Origin: Sclerodactyla briareus
Taxonomy: Eukaryota; Echinodermata; Holothuroidea; Dendrochirotida; Sclerodactylidae
Direction: 5' to 3'
DNA length: 64,000 bases
NCBI GenBank assembly: GCA_026419785.1
Contig: JAODTK010004921.1
Span: 62,001 to 126,000, forward strand
Below, one piece after another: positions 35,690 to 47,439 of the stretch. Position 1 is the stretch's first letter, and each line of letters begins with the position of its first letter. Below the pieces are notes generated by a model. The model did not search any database. It saw only the letters and a list, made by a program, of their open reading frames with translations, and had not been told where the DNA came from. A program made the position numbers and the translations under genes.

Positions 35690-37545
35690 TAGGTAAAAAA
35701 AAGGTTGTTCTGCTCGAATATTCAAGCAAGAATCTGTTCATGTGGCTGAATGTTAGACATAATTTGACAACAGGCCATGACCTTGTGATTCACTAATGTT
35801 TGAACAACACAATTTGTTAGAGTTTTTCCCCCTTCCTTCCTCACCTTTGATCCTGTGAATTGGTTCTGTGATGATTTTAGCCCAGAATGCCCTGATGCAT
35901 TTTGATTTAAGTCCATGACGACTGTTCCTTATCGAAACAAAAATAGGTAAAATCAGCAGCACAGTCGACATGTGTCATATAGGTCATCAAAGAACCTTTT
36001 GCTGCAGTCCTCCTCAAGTACAATTAACAGTTGCAGTGAATATGGCTGGTGCAATGCCTGAGTGGAGCATGAGGGCCTTGTGTGGATTCAATATTCTTGA
36101 ACAAATTTTTCTGTTGTAATATACTAGCTGGACACAACTTCCTTTGAAGGGTTATCAGTCCACCCAATTATCCTTAAATACCCTAATCAGGTCAGGCTGA
36201 TACCTCGGCCTACTGTCTTATTTTGTAAACAGCCCCGCTATCATTGTCAACAGATAGGCTCTAGCTTTGTCACACTATAAGGCGTACCGGCGAAAACTCA
36301 ACGCACCCCGCATTTGCTGTACCCTGTCACACTGTTTGTTTCTGCAGTTTTTGCTGAGCAGCTAGGCTCGTACGTTTCGACTTAATCAAAAGTTTCCTAT
36401 CACCGTGCCGATTTACTGTTCCAACCTGAGTTCGTCTTCGTACTCGGTAGCACAGTCAGGCAGTTGCACATACGCCTCGGGCTAGAGAGGCCTACTTACA
36501 GACTCCTTGCCGTACTGGTAATAACGTAGTTGCCGTACTGGTATGTAGTGCCCATCTCGCGCAACTTGTTTTTGGTCATTTAAATAATTTGCACTCCGAA
36601 TTTGGGGGCCCGTCCAAAAGCTTACTATGGTATTCTTTTCTCGGTATTTTTCCCATATTTTTTCAAGCAGAAGTATTTTCTATTTACGCGAGTTGCCCGA
36701 AATAACGATTATAAAATTGACCCGTCGTTGCCTAGCGTACATAGTCAAATTGTTTAATTGCTGCCTAGGCTTCGATTCTTTGGGTGCATCCAGCAATCAC
36801 CGCGTGTTTCCATAGGCTGCAAGGTACCAGAGCGATCTTCCCCAGTATATCTAAGTCTGTGGTACAGTCAGGTTTGGTTCAGGGTGTTGTTCGCTAGTGT
36901 TAATGTGTCATGCAATTGGTCAGGTTGACTGCACTAGTGCTGTTTTTCTTTCAATCTTTCCCATGATAGTGAAGGCTTACTCCTTTGATAAGAAATCATA
37001 ATAGGCCCACTTGACAGTTCAATTGAGGAGCGAACAACTTTTTACTACCATTTATTGCTGCCGTTTTTTTTAGTTCAGCTCTTTGTAGGAAAAAAGTTTG
37101 AAATTAGTTTCTTAAAGAGTCACATGATCAATTTAGATCCTGGATTAAAAATTACCACTTCTCGAAATCCCGATGTTTTCTCCTAACAGTTTGAGGGCAA
37201 AATGAGATTTTAGGGGAGTAGTTTGAGCGGCAATTTGGTTAGAGTTGATGGTATAATAGCAGTTTGTCGCTTCAAAACAATTCGATACTAAACATTTTAT
37301 GCAGTAATTTTGACAGAAAATATGTGTGAACTCTTCTTAGTTATAACAACTGGTATTAGATATATCTCCCACGTTTTTTCTTAGTAGGAAGAAGTATGCC
37401 CTACCTTGGCGTTTGGACTGCACCACCCCTGAACTTCAGCCCTGGCCGTAGTTGTCTTCTTTACCGGATACTGATCTTAGTTTACCAGTACCTTTTGTCA
37501 GTTGGAAATTGTTCTATTCCCGTGAGAAGAAGCTGTCGAAAAAGC
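35690..37545. other. unrecognised sequence
   Basis: Only ORFs of fewer than 75 codons, no recognised motif, no evident repeat. Confidence 0.4.
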
Positions 37546-37550
37546 ATATC

Positions 37551-37680
37551 TTCGCAATTTGCAGCCTTTTTCCCATCGTGTACAACTAACATTTCTTAGT
37601 GTCAGCCTACCCAGCCCCAACCCGCTCAACATGCTCGTACTAATACTAGATCACTCGTGATCTATCACCTAAGAGACCTA
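37551..37680 (+). repeat. dispersed repeat, copy 1
   Basis: Shares TCGCAATTTGCAGCCTTTTT, GTACAACTAACATTTCTTA, GTCAGCCT.CCCAGCC and a TAGTA...TCAC tail with the copy at 38296-38410, with perhaps three quarters of positions matching by eye. Function unknown. Confidence 0.55.
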
Positions 37681-38295
37681 TTAATCACACAGCAAAGAAA
37701 CACATACGAATGAACCAAACTTACCAGACGTATCTCTCATCTGTCGTCTTCCTCATATAAAATTTGTCTCAATGGATGAAGCGTTCCGAGGCAAAAGGGT
37801 TTCAAAAATAGACGGCAGGAATTCAACAAGCATTACTTTCCGATCGGGAGTCGATCACAATGGGCAGAATTTACCCTTACACGGCACTTGCAAAACATTT
37901 CGAAACTCTGTTACCACCACCTGCAATTCACACTAAAAAACAATTCATGTCAACTATCCTTGGAAATGGAACACACAAAAACATTTTTTTTTTTGTTCTT
38001 TTCGGCGATTTCTTGCAGGGTGTTCAGCCACTAATAACACCACATAAAAAACAAATCCCCAGGTTAAATTTGTTCGCCCCTAAATAGGAAACAATGGCAA
38101 TGATAATGTTTTGATGCGTCTGAATTAGAATTATAATCATACTATCGCGTAGGATGTTTTTGAATCAGGTGATATTCACACGCCGTACATATCGCGCGCT
38201 TTTTACTACCAAAAATGCGCGCTGATCGACTCACATCGTGATCGACTCACTATCGATCACTTACTACTACTAATATATAAGCCTAATAATATCTT

Positions 38296-38410
38296 CGCAA
38301 GTTGGCACCTTTTTCCGCAGTCGGGTACAACTAACTTTTCTTATGTCAGCCTCCCAGCCACAGACTCTCTCACATTCCTCTTACTAGTATGCCTAGTCAC
38401 GTATCAAAGA
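38296..38410 (+). repeat. dispersed repeat, copy 2
   Basis: Second copy of the element at 37551, same orientation: TCGCAAGTTGGCACCTTTTT, GTACAACTAACTTTTCTTA, GTCAGCCTCCCAGCC. About 745 bases separate the two. Confidence 0.55.
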
Positions 38411-38915
38411 ATTTTACTTTAGCACACTTCCCATTGAAGTGACGAATCCGTAACCTCATGACTCCAACTTCTCACTCTCATCTCCGATTACACATCCCTC
38501 TATAACGTTCAAAACATCATTCACGAGCATCCATCCACTATGTTAAATTTCATTAGATACAAATGATACTTTGTAAGGCTAATTTTGACCGTATAATTGG
38601 GGGAAAATCACACCTGCTTTTTCCCCACCTGTCTTGTTTTGAACATATTTTGTAAACAGAATTGTTTTGCGCACTCAGGGCTCATTTTGGCAAACCTATC
38701 ATCTGTTGGACACATGCCAATCCATTACTATAGACAATCGGCTGATTATTCATGTCTTAAGAGTGGCAACGCGAGCAACAACTTGTGCAAGGTTTTGATC
38801 AACTTGTGATCATGAAGTTTGAAGAGATTCCTGCTGATTCTGGGCATATCTTTGGTAATTCTTCTTCTCTTCTCTTCTTCTACGGTGATACATCCAATTA
38901 AGCACATTCTTTCAC
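38411..38915. other. unrecognised sequence
   Basis: One 70-codon ORF (38597-38809) without motifs. Nothing supportable. Confidence 0.35.
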
Positions 38916-39108
38916 CACATATCTAGATCATTTCGACATTTCCGCACGTGAGCTTCAGTGTATCGTGTCCATTCCCCCGGCGTTAACTCGTTTTCTCTTC
39001 TCGAATAGTTTCCAGACATTAACAAGGCAGAGATGAGAACTTGCTGAGACCGCCATACGTCCCCGCCGACACTTAGGGAATGCATGAGTTTCCAAACCTT
39101 TTTCTTAA
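38916..39108 (-). CDS. possible orphan internal exon, function unknown
   Basis: On the minus strand, an acceptor-like TTATTGTAG is followed by 193 open bases reading KKVWKLMHSLSVGG, then RSQQVLISALLMSGNY, RRENELTPGEWTRY and HVRKCRNDLDM, and then a GTGAAA donor-like sequence at 38915. The translation is compositionally balanced and free of stops, unlike the surrounding repeats. I do not recognise the family, and neighbouring exons were not found. It could be a real exon of a minus-strand gene, an exon of an unrecognised transposon, or chance. Confidence 0.25.
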
Positions 39109-39231
39109 CTACAATAATGTGTCTTTTGTGTTTATTAAATTGAGATTCAGCTTGTCCCGTAACCAAAGTTAAAACAAAAAAGTTTGCCGCTTAGCGCTAG
39201 CCAAAACAGCCTAGGCCTTGATTTGTGAACG

Positions 39232-39260
39232 GCAGGCTTTAGTACAGTACTAAAGCCTGC
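39232..39260. repeat. perfect 14-bp inverted repeat (hairpin/palindrome)
   Basis: GCAGGCTTTAGTAC, one A, then its exact reverse complement. It can form a hairpin or cruciform. No flanking element was recognised. Confidence 0.8.
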
Positions 39261-41760
39261 GAGCGCAGGGCTATTATAGCCTATTATACAACAATGTTTG
39301 ACGCTTCTCTACCAGGTTTACTAACAGTTAAGCAGCCTAGTCTTTATCCTTTTCAAACTTTTTTTTCAAATTTTTGGAACAGTCTGGGCTCGTCACAGTC
39401 ACGTGCCAGTGGAAATCAAGCATGGAACTCCTGTATCGGATTGGTGAATGAATATGCTCTATTTACTCAATCCCTCCCAATGTTTTGCTTATAATTACTG
39501 GACACGAGATTGTGAATCCCAGATTTTGTTTCCAAAATTCACCCCACCACCTGAGACTATAATGGTTCACAAAAAAGCAGAGCTGATCCTCTAACTCATG
39601 ATCCATGTGAGGCAACTGTTTTCTCCAAAGTTGGTGAGATGAGCCCAAAATTAGAGTTTGAATCGGATAAACACTAGGCTGCTTAATTGTTGTTAGTCAT
39701 TGCAGAGGGTGCAAACCATGTTTATTAGTATAGGCTAGTTCCATGTTGAGGGGGCCTTTGACTCAGCCTACCTACAGCCCCCGTCCCCCTCACTGTTCTA
39801 TGGTATATAGCCCTATCAAACTCCAAGGTTTGAATCTTCTGCCATTGACTAACAGTTGAGCATCCTGCGTTTATCCGAGTGAAACTCAAATTTTGAGCTT
39901 ATTCCATTCCACCGATCTTGCCAGGAATACAGTTGCCTCCTCTGGAATATCTGTGTTGAACTTGTCATAGTCTTGGTGTTGATGGATTCTGGTCTCAGAC
40001 AGAATGTATGCTTGGTCTGATCAGGTTTGAAATTTTGTGTGCCCTTCCTTTTCAAGGGCATAGGTATACCCTGTGTAAGGACAGCTGAGCAAGAGGACTA
40101 TTTGTTGAAATTTAGTGTGTAGCTTTTTTAATCACGAGTATAGTAACCCTATTGGTTAGTTGGAGGAAATGGGAACTTTGTCAATGTTTTATGTTGCCAA
40201 GAAAAACTGGTACAAAATCTCCATTTACCTTGTGTCTGGCTATCGGTTTACTCAAAAGTCAAGGAATCACTATAAAGCCTTTTGGCATTCTTGTACCATT
40301 TTATTCAGAGTGTCTCCAAGACAAAATAGAGATGCGGGCATTCCAAGCATCCTACTTTGGTGTCGCAGTCTATGATGTGTCTCGTTCGCAAAAGCTAGAT
40401 TCCAGAAGCACACCCCGGATAACGTCAAGGTCATAAATTTCAACCAGCGGTAGAATGCGGGACCTTACCGAGCCACATGGGGACTCTATCGCTCGCGCCC
40501 TCTCCCTGGCTGTATGATGAGGCCAAGTTTGGTATCTTCACCATGCACTGGGGGGTTTACTCGGGCCCTGCATTCCAGAACTAGTGTTTCTGGAGTAGGT
40601 GGAAGGAATGGCGAGAAGGACTACGTCTACTTCAGAAGGAACGACCTCCCCGCCCCGATTCCAGTACCCCGACTTTGGGCCCTGTTCCTGCAGAGATGTT
40701 CGATTGGCCACCACTTTGCGACGTACTTCAGGCATCTGGTCACAGTGGGTAGTCATAGCGGGTTGTGCCAAAAACATTCAACCTTTGGATTTAAGGCAGG
40801 TTACCGCTTTAGACTTGTTGTCAGCAAATTTGAGATAAAAATCGAATTCTTAGACTGCCATTTGTACCTGGGAGTCAAAATTGTATCTATGACAAGGGTC
40901 TCCAGGCAATTCCTTGAAAAAAGTCTCATGTTCAGTGTCCTTATACTACTTTCATGACATTCTTTTGATGCTCTGGTGTTTGGCATGGTTGTGCATGATA
41001 ATTGTGTTAAATCGGTCAATTGGCATCGCATTCACAATATTGGCATTACCACCATTTACCTGAGATGTCCAAATGCAATATCTAACTATAATGCTTATTC
41101 TTCCGTGGCTCATATTTTAGAGTTCTCATGCCCAAATGTAGTCCACAAAAACCAAGTTCCAACAAACTTTAGTCTAGTTCACAGTTTCTTTGACCCATAT
41201 AAACCTTACACCCCATGTGCCCTTGAACATCTGACAATATTGAAAACACAAAAATTCACATTGGCCACTCCATCACCCAGTGTTCGCGTAAGGTGCGGGA
41301 GGCGATCGCGGGAATCCCGCATAAGCAGCCAGAATCCCGCAGATAAAATAAATTGTGTGCGGGATATTCACGCACAGACTTCCCAACCAGGATTGCAAAA
41401 ATTAGGGTGTATAATAGGTTGGCGCGGTTCCTATATCGATCGATAGCTGAAAAAAATCATGACAACGTACGAGGGCAAACCGCACATACATGTGCCCACT
41501 GGTCATGACTAGTAGTACTTAGTACGCAGGCAATTATTACATGTATAACTACTACATTCTTCCATACATACGTTATAGCATATTATATGTAACAAGCCCG
41601 GCCCCAAGCCCCACCAAAACAGGTACGTCACTAGTGCAATTACCAGTAATTATTAGCTCTAAACGTAAACTGTGATTTTTTAGCAGGAACACTGAAGCAA
41701 GGCACTAATTCTAAAAAAACCACCAAGACAAGGTAAAACCTAATCTGTATGATGTTTATA
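39261..41760. other. unrecognised sequence with two adjacent ORFs
   Basis: Two open stretches on the plus strand, 40514-40957 (147 codons) and 40976-41446 (156 codons), lie 18 bases apart in different frames. Neither translation shows a motif I recognise, and the minus strand is also partly open at 40538-40777. They may be remnants of one disrupted repeat-encoded protein. No gene is called. Confidence 0.25.
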
Positions 41761-41769
41761 AACCAACTG

Positions 41770-42935
41770 TCAAAGTGATCAAGTTTATTCTTTACAGTGA
41801 CACTTTGGACGTTGAGGTTGGCGTTGCACCAAGGTTCGGTGCTGAGCGGCCACTGTTGTTCATCATGAGTTTCTTTGAAGCTTTGTCTAGTGAAGGTAGA
41901 ACTGGTTGCCCGTGGAGATGTCGGTATCAGATGATTCGTGTTGCTGAATCATGAGAGATGGAGGAGTTAACTGAGAAATTCAATAGATGGAAGAATGGTA
42001 TGGAGAGTAAAGGACTTAAGGGTAACATGAGAAGGAGACGAAACGTTAGGTCAGGTCCTGATGGTGCCCCCGTTGTTAGCTCTGGCAATGGCCCTGCTAT
42101 ATTTGTAGCAGGGTTGGTGGTGGCAGTAAGTAATTCTATCTTCGGCAAAAACATTGCAAACACTGGTGCAAAGAAGAGTTGTAGTGGTGCAAGTGGTAGT
42201 TTGAATGCTCTTTTAGATTTTAAGTGTACAGGTGAAGTTAGATCTTTTTTAGAGCAGCCAGAGACATGGTTTGTGTGAGGACTCCCTGGGAGTCGGGTGG
42301 ATAAGTTTTGTTATTTCGGTGTTATGCTCAGGGCTGCAGGTTGGGGCAGGGTAAGTTCCATGGCTAGAATTAGGAGAAGTGGCTGAAGAAGTTAGAGCGC
42401 TTTTTGCCATTGCTCACCTCTCTAGAGTGATCTCACATCATATGAAAGGGAGGATTTGTGAGGCTTGGTCAGGAGCGGCGCGGTAGGGCTTTATGGCTTT
42501 ATATTGGGCAGTGAGACCTGTGGCAGTGAAGCAGATGACTTGACTAGACTAGAAAGAGATGATATGAGAATGATTAGACGGATGTGCGGTGTGACCTTGA
42601 AGGATATAAGCCTTCTGATGAGCTGAGAGACCGCTTGGACCTTCTAAAATCAGGGAGTGTGTCCAGAGTCGCAGATTGAGGTGTTTTGGCCACTCGAAGA
42701 ATGCAGGATGATAACTGCGTAAAGAAGTCTAGGGAGTTCAAGGTACAGTCGGCGTGGTAGAGGTATGCCCCGTAAGACCGTTGGAGAGGTTGTTCGTATG
42801 ATCTAGCAGTATTGGTGAGACCGTGCTCATCAGAACCGAAAGAGGTAGAGTGGAAGCGGGCTTGCCGTCAGTCCCCCTGTCTAACCCATGCCAGCCTGGA
42901 ACATTGCTAAAACTGTTATGAATTTTATGATGATG
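41770..42935 (+). mobile_element. 3' part of a non-LTR retrotransposon (RT end)
   Basis: Begins in the RT palm with LDVEVGV, a damaged GSVLSPLLF equivalent, LLFIMSFFEALS (about 41852-41887) and RTGCPW followed by a damaged YADD (RYQMI, about 41923). ELTEKFNRWKNGMESKGLKG (41961-42020) matches the thumb region of this LINE type. Cys-containing pieces (KKSCSGASGSLN, DFKCTG, 42171-42233) recall its C-terminal Cys motif. The end reads GSETC.., LTRLERDDMRMIRRMCGVTL (about 42540-42600), ELRDRL and WKRACRQSPCLTHASL-like text. Frameshifts and stops are frequent. Confidence 0.75.
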
Positions 42936-44980
42936 AATGATCTGTTCATTCAAAGAATTGTAGCCTAACGCAATTTATTGGTCTTCGCTGATCAACGATC
43001 CTAGATGAATCCACGTCTTAAAGGAAATTCCCGCCAATTATTACTCTTCTCCAAGTGAAGAGAATAAAAGATCATTCTAATATCACTTTGTTCCAGGTTC
43101 ATAGCATGTTCAGTGGGAAGTATGCTTCCTCAAAGTTCATATAATTTGCTGATTTGGCAGACTGTCAACCTGTATGGTGACTCCAATCTACCATCATAAG
43201 GGAAAAGACATATTTCTTAACATGTTTCTCTCAATTGTTAGATATGACGTCCATCACATGTTGCCAATTTGCGAGATTGCAAAATTAGCATGATCATTGT
43301 TAATCGTCGAAATATAACTTCATAATGGAACATGCTGTGACCAGAAACAAAGTTTGATTGGCAATCATTTTTAATGCAACAATCATATTACATTTAAATA
43401 TTTTTGGCTGGAATGTTCCCTTCCAATCATGAGTCAATGGGAAATCCTATTGAAGTTAGTGTTGCGCGAGTTCGTTTCCGTCGGTCCTGTAGACTTGGTA
43501 TCGTAGTGTAGCGTGCAGTGGGAATTGGGAGCACATTGAATGCTGTGAACAGCAAAATGATGTTCTGAGCAGGGCTATGTTTAAAAGTATTGCACAGCAT
43601 TGCGCGAGTTAGCTAGCACATAGACTTTTTCATTGCATGTTACTAAGGGTGAAGCGGCGATGTCCGCATCACTGGGAATTCGGCAATGATGCAGATTCAC
43701 AGTTCATAACACACTGTGGCATTTTTATTCATTTTAACAGATTGCAAAAAAAGTTGCGATGTATGCGGCGGCTAGGATCGGCAGAAAATACAAGTATGAC
43801 AGCACTTGATTTTGTAATTTCAATTAGTACCGGATTTGGTAGCCATACCGGTAATTTCCACCAGTATTGGTAATAATAATTGGGCATTATTTGACCGTCG
43901 TGCTGCGATACCGGTACTAATAATTACGATACTGGTATAACCGCGCAACCCTAGTGTACAGTCCACAATATAAAGTTGACAATCGATCGCGATCTTAGCA
44001 CATGGCCGATGTTTGCATTCCCGTACAATCGTCAACGTTTCAGGACATGGGAGAAAACTGTTTGCTAGCAGTCAAGAACAGTATGCACACAGCATGTTGG
44101 TATTATGATTGAGCAACAAGTCGTCTCGTTGACATTTCACAGAACTGGCACAGGTCAACAATTCTATTATGACCTTGTGATCGGTAGCAAATCACTGTAA
44201 CATAACGTAGTAAACAACGCATCTGATTTTTTCCAAATAACATTACATGTTGGAACAAGCCATGTAAATGGGTTAATATTAATACTTTTCACCAAAGTCT
44301 GAAGCACATTATCATTCACGAGGTGACTTCAACAGTGGATTTTAAGTTTTTAAGGCTGAACTGGGCTATGTAACAAATGATAGCAATTTCAAAACAGCAA
44401 ATAGTCCTACCCTCTGGAATTAATTGTACTATTATTTGTATTTTGTACATTTTTCCTGCAAAATTCAATTTATATGACAACATAAAATATGGATCAGAAA
44501 AAATGCTGATGAAAGATTGCCTTTCGGTGTCTATGGTACCTTTTTTCGTGCTGTAAAGGATTTTGAAAAAATTACCTCATATACCAGGGTATTAAGACGC
44601 CCAGTTCGCTGATCTTCGCGTGGGGAACTTTTGCAAAAAATGACCAGAAAATAAGCCCTCCTAGATTTTGAAATTCCCTCCCACACAAAATTCTTGGGGA
44701 CTTCCCTCCCGAAAATTATTCCTTAGCGCTACCACTGCATCACCCCTCTCAGTTTGCCAGCATTTTTCGAGCATCTTGGCTTTTCACTATATCCACCAAA
44801 GACCTCGTGCAAAGAACAATGAAAGGTCAGTCTGTCTGATGATGGGGCTTGTCAGAGATTTGGCACAGCTGTAGCATACAGGCTGTAGCTGCAGGCTGTG
44901 GAGGCATGCTAGCATAGGCAACAATGTCCAGGATTCTAGGGTCCACCGTTCACCCATATCATTGCACTCTGCATCCTACA
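42936..44980. other. unrecognised sequence
   Basis: Short ORFs only. A patch at 43830-43950 has several ACCGGTA/TACCGGTA words in both orientations. No gene found, and no fucosidase 5' exon could be located here. Confidence 0.35.
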
Positions 44981-44984
44981 CCTA

Positions 44985-45450
44985 CACAGTCCAACGGTTA
45001 TTATAAAGACTATATGAAGTGCCACCTGCGCTTTCTGCCAACCTGCACCTGCACTTCTGCACTCCTGTTCTTGAGAGAATTAATTTCAAACAATCATGTT
45101 TGCTTGCATTTCATGCCTTTCAACTGAACATCCTTCGTATATTTCCAACTACTGTCTCCGTATTCTCCTGCCGGGAACTCCCTCCTCTGCTAAGGGGATA
45201 TTAACCTGTACCAAATCCTTGTTGAAGACATATGGATTCGATGCTTCATGTACTCCTGCACCATACCTGTTGAATCGACTCCAGACCAATTAGGCGTTGT
45301 GAAAAAACTGTCCACATTTAAAGACCAGCTGAAGACTCATTACTTTAATCTTTTCTTGTTAATGTGCCCTTGTTAGCGCCTAGAGCAGCAGCTTGTTTGC
45401 TTGATTTGTCGTCTATATAAATCTCCTTTTTTATTATATTATTAATATCG
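44985..45450 (+). mobile_element. 3' end of an L2/Jockey-type LINE
   Basis: Fragments in shifted frames give the usual C-terminal order: ERINFKQSCLLAFHAFQL (about 45073-45126), EHPSYISNYCLRILLPGTP (about 45126-45182), TKSLLKTYGF (about 45212-45240), CTPAPYLLNRL (45251-45284) and VKKLSTFKDQLKTHYFNLFL (about 45298-45356). This matches the TPSYIS..L.PY.P.R - KSRLKTYG - APTLWNSLP - FK..LKTHLF pattern. The 3' end carries a TATATAAAT box-like word and an ATT-rich tail (45412-45448), resembling the tail of the SINE near 900. Confidence 0.7.
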
Positions 45451-46690
45451 GAAGTGGAAATAACAATTTGAACAAGACGTTGCTACTGTAGCCAAAATGA
45501 TGGCGCTCTGCAGTAATGTGCATGCCAAGTAAAAGCCACAGGAAATCAGGAATATACATTATAAATGTTTCAAACCCAAGAACTAGCCCTTGTATGTTAT
45601 TAGAACACATTTCGCTCCCTTAGAACCCCCTTCAGTAGAAAACCCTCTAATGAGAGAAACTCAGGAAGCAGTTAAAAGCTTGCAAAACCCACGTCGGTAA
45701 TATGTCAGGATTTGACAACATCCCCCCTTCCCAAGACTGCTAGAAAAAAATAAGACAAAGGAGACTACAGCAATGACAACCGCAATCTCTTCACTTACTC
45801 AACTTACTGCCCCATGTTGCACTTTTCACCCACCCTCACGCTATTGAACATCTTGCAATCTTTTACGGTAGTCTGGGCTGGCAACCCTATCGTCCTACTC
45901 ACCAACATTTTGTACCCCACATTTGGAGAACTGAATTCTGGTCAACTCCCTGCCCATAACCCTACCAAAAGGAAGCAACCCTCTACAGTGTGAAAATACC
46001 CTGCCCATCATCCTGATAAGCCTCCCATTCTAGTCCTTCGAAGATCATCTCAAACCGACTCGGCCGTAGCGAGACCATCATTACTGGAGAGCCGGCGGTT
46101 TGGGGCCAGGGCGGCAGCACACTGAACACATTTTCAACTTGATGATGACCTGTGAGATAAATCTCCATCACCACATACCCTATATATAGTGTTTTCTGGA
46201 TCTCAGAAAGGACTTGACAGTTTGGCAATGGAGCGTTAGGGCCACTATGTAGTTCAAGATCAGTGTAAACCTTGTCTATTGTCCTTGAGTCCCTGTATGA
46301 CCATGCCCCGAGCACTCTCCTCGCTCCTGGACGGCAACATGACAGCTTTCCTTACAACAGTCCAGAGATCAGCGAGTTAGTCTGCTGTCTAGGATCGAAA
46401 TGAAGGGACAATTTCATGGGATTACTTTTCAAAAGGAAGGGTCCCTGGTTGTGGTATCTGGCATGGGACCATGCAGGAATTTTTGGTAGAACCAGGGGTT
46501 CTGATCACTTTCTCGACTTCATCAACGAGAAAATCAACCCTAGAGGCTCAAAACCTATTTCACATGCATTACTACATACACTGTTAGTATGCATGTGAAT
46601 TTTGATCTCTGTGTGATGATTCAACTCTCTCGGCTCAAAGTCTCTCTTCCTCGCTTGACTAGGTGTTCGGTGTTGTGGTTTACCGTTCGC
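45451..46690. other. unrecognised sequence
   Basis: The minus-strand ORF 45983-46315 (110 codons) is open but has no recognised motif. Its position between two LINE fragments suggests repeat-derived DNA. Confidence 0.3.
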
Positions 46691-46779
46691 ACCAATTGTA
46701 ATAATCATGAGGCTCTATTCCTTCGCATCTCACCTCTGCTGTTTGAATACTAATTCAACGATATAAAGACTGTTAAATT

Positions 46780-47060
46780 GCTATACTGGGTGATTTCAAT
46801 GTGCATTACGAAGAATGTCTCATACACTCTACGGCTCTGATCAGCTGGTGGTCGAAGCTGAGTCTTGTTGCCTATTAGACCATTGTCTCACCGAGCTCAT
46901 CAATTCTCCCACCCGTATCCCCGATCGGGCCTCGGACTCTGCTAACTTTTTTGATCTCTTTCTCACCTACTCAGCCCTTATTTCAGTCCAGCAACTGTCT
47001 CTTCGCCCCTATTGCTCCTCTGACCATTGCCGTCATTACCCTGTCTCATCAATCTAACCG
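46780..47060 (+). pseudogene. APE endonuclease remnant of Jockey-like LINE
   Basis: Contains GDFNVHYEE-like residues (about 46788-46815, catalytic Asp/Asn patch), ELINSPTRIPDRASDSANFF (46896-46955, the typical NFPTRIPD...LD), DLFLT (46957-46971) and SSDHC (47018-47032, catalytic Asp-His). A frameshift lies between the first two pieces. The substrate would have been target DNA for first-strand nicking. It is not functional as written. Confidence 0.8.
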
Positions 47061-47439
47061 TCCTATATGCAATCTCCCCCCCACCAAAGCAGAAACTCTG
47101 GAACTACTCCCCAGCGCTGGTTTGTCTTCGGATTTTTCTTCAGTCTTCCCCTTGGGATGAAACATACCTTCTCAGATGACCCCTCTACCTCTGCTTCGGC
47201 TATTTCGTGAATATTCTTTTAGGAATGAACAACTTTTAATTTCCTACACTTTAAGACAAGGCTCCTCTTCATCACCCTCATTGTTCAACCATCAATGTAC
47301 TAATGCCGTCCAGTACAAGAAGAACCAACTTTATCGAGCTTGGCATCTTCTCCTTCACCTGATCCCGTCAAGCCTATTTACTGCTCGTAATGTGTTCTCT
47401 GAGACTATCAATGCGTGCCAAGAAAATGCGTTTCATTTC

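Noticed and set aside
40514..41446. Two adjacent plus-strand ORFs (147 and 156 codons) as a host gene
   Set aside because: No recognisable domain, no splice or start context, and partly open opposite strand. Left as unassigned.
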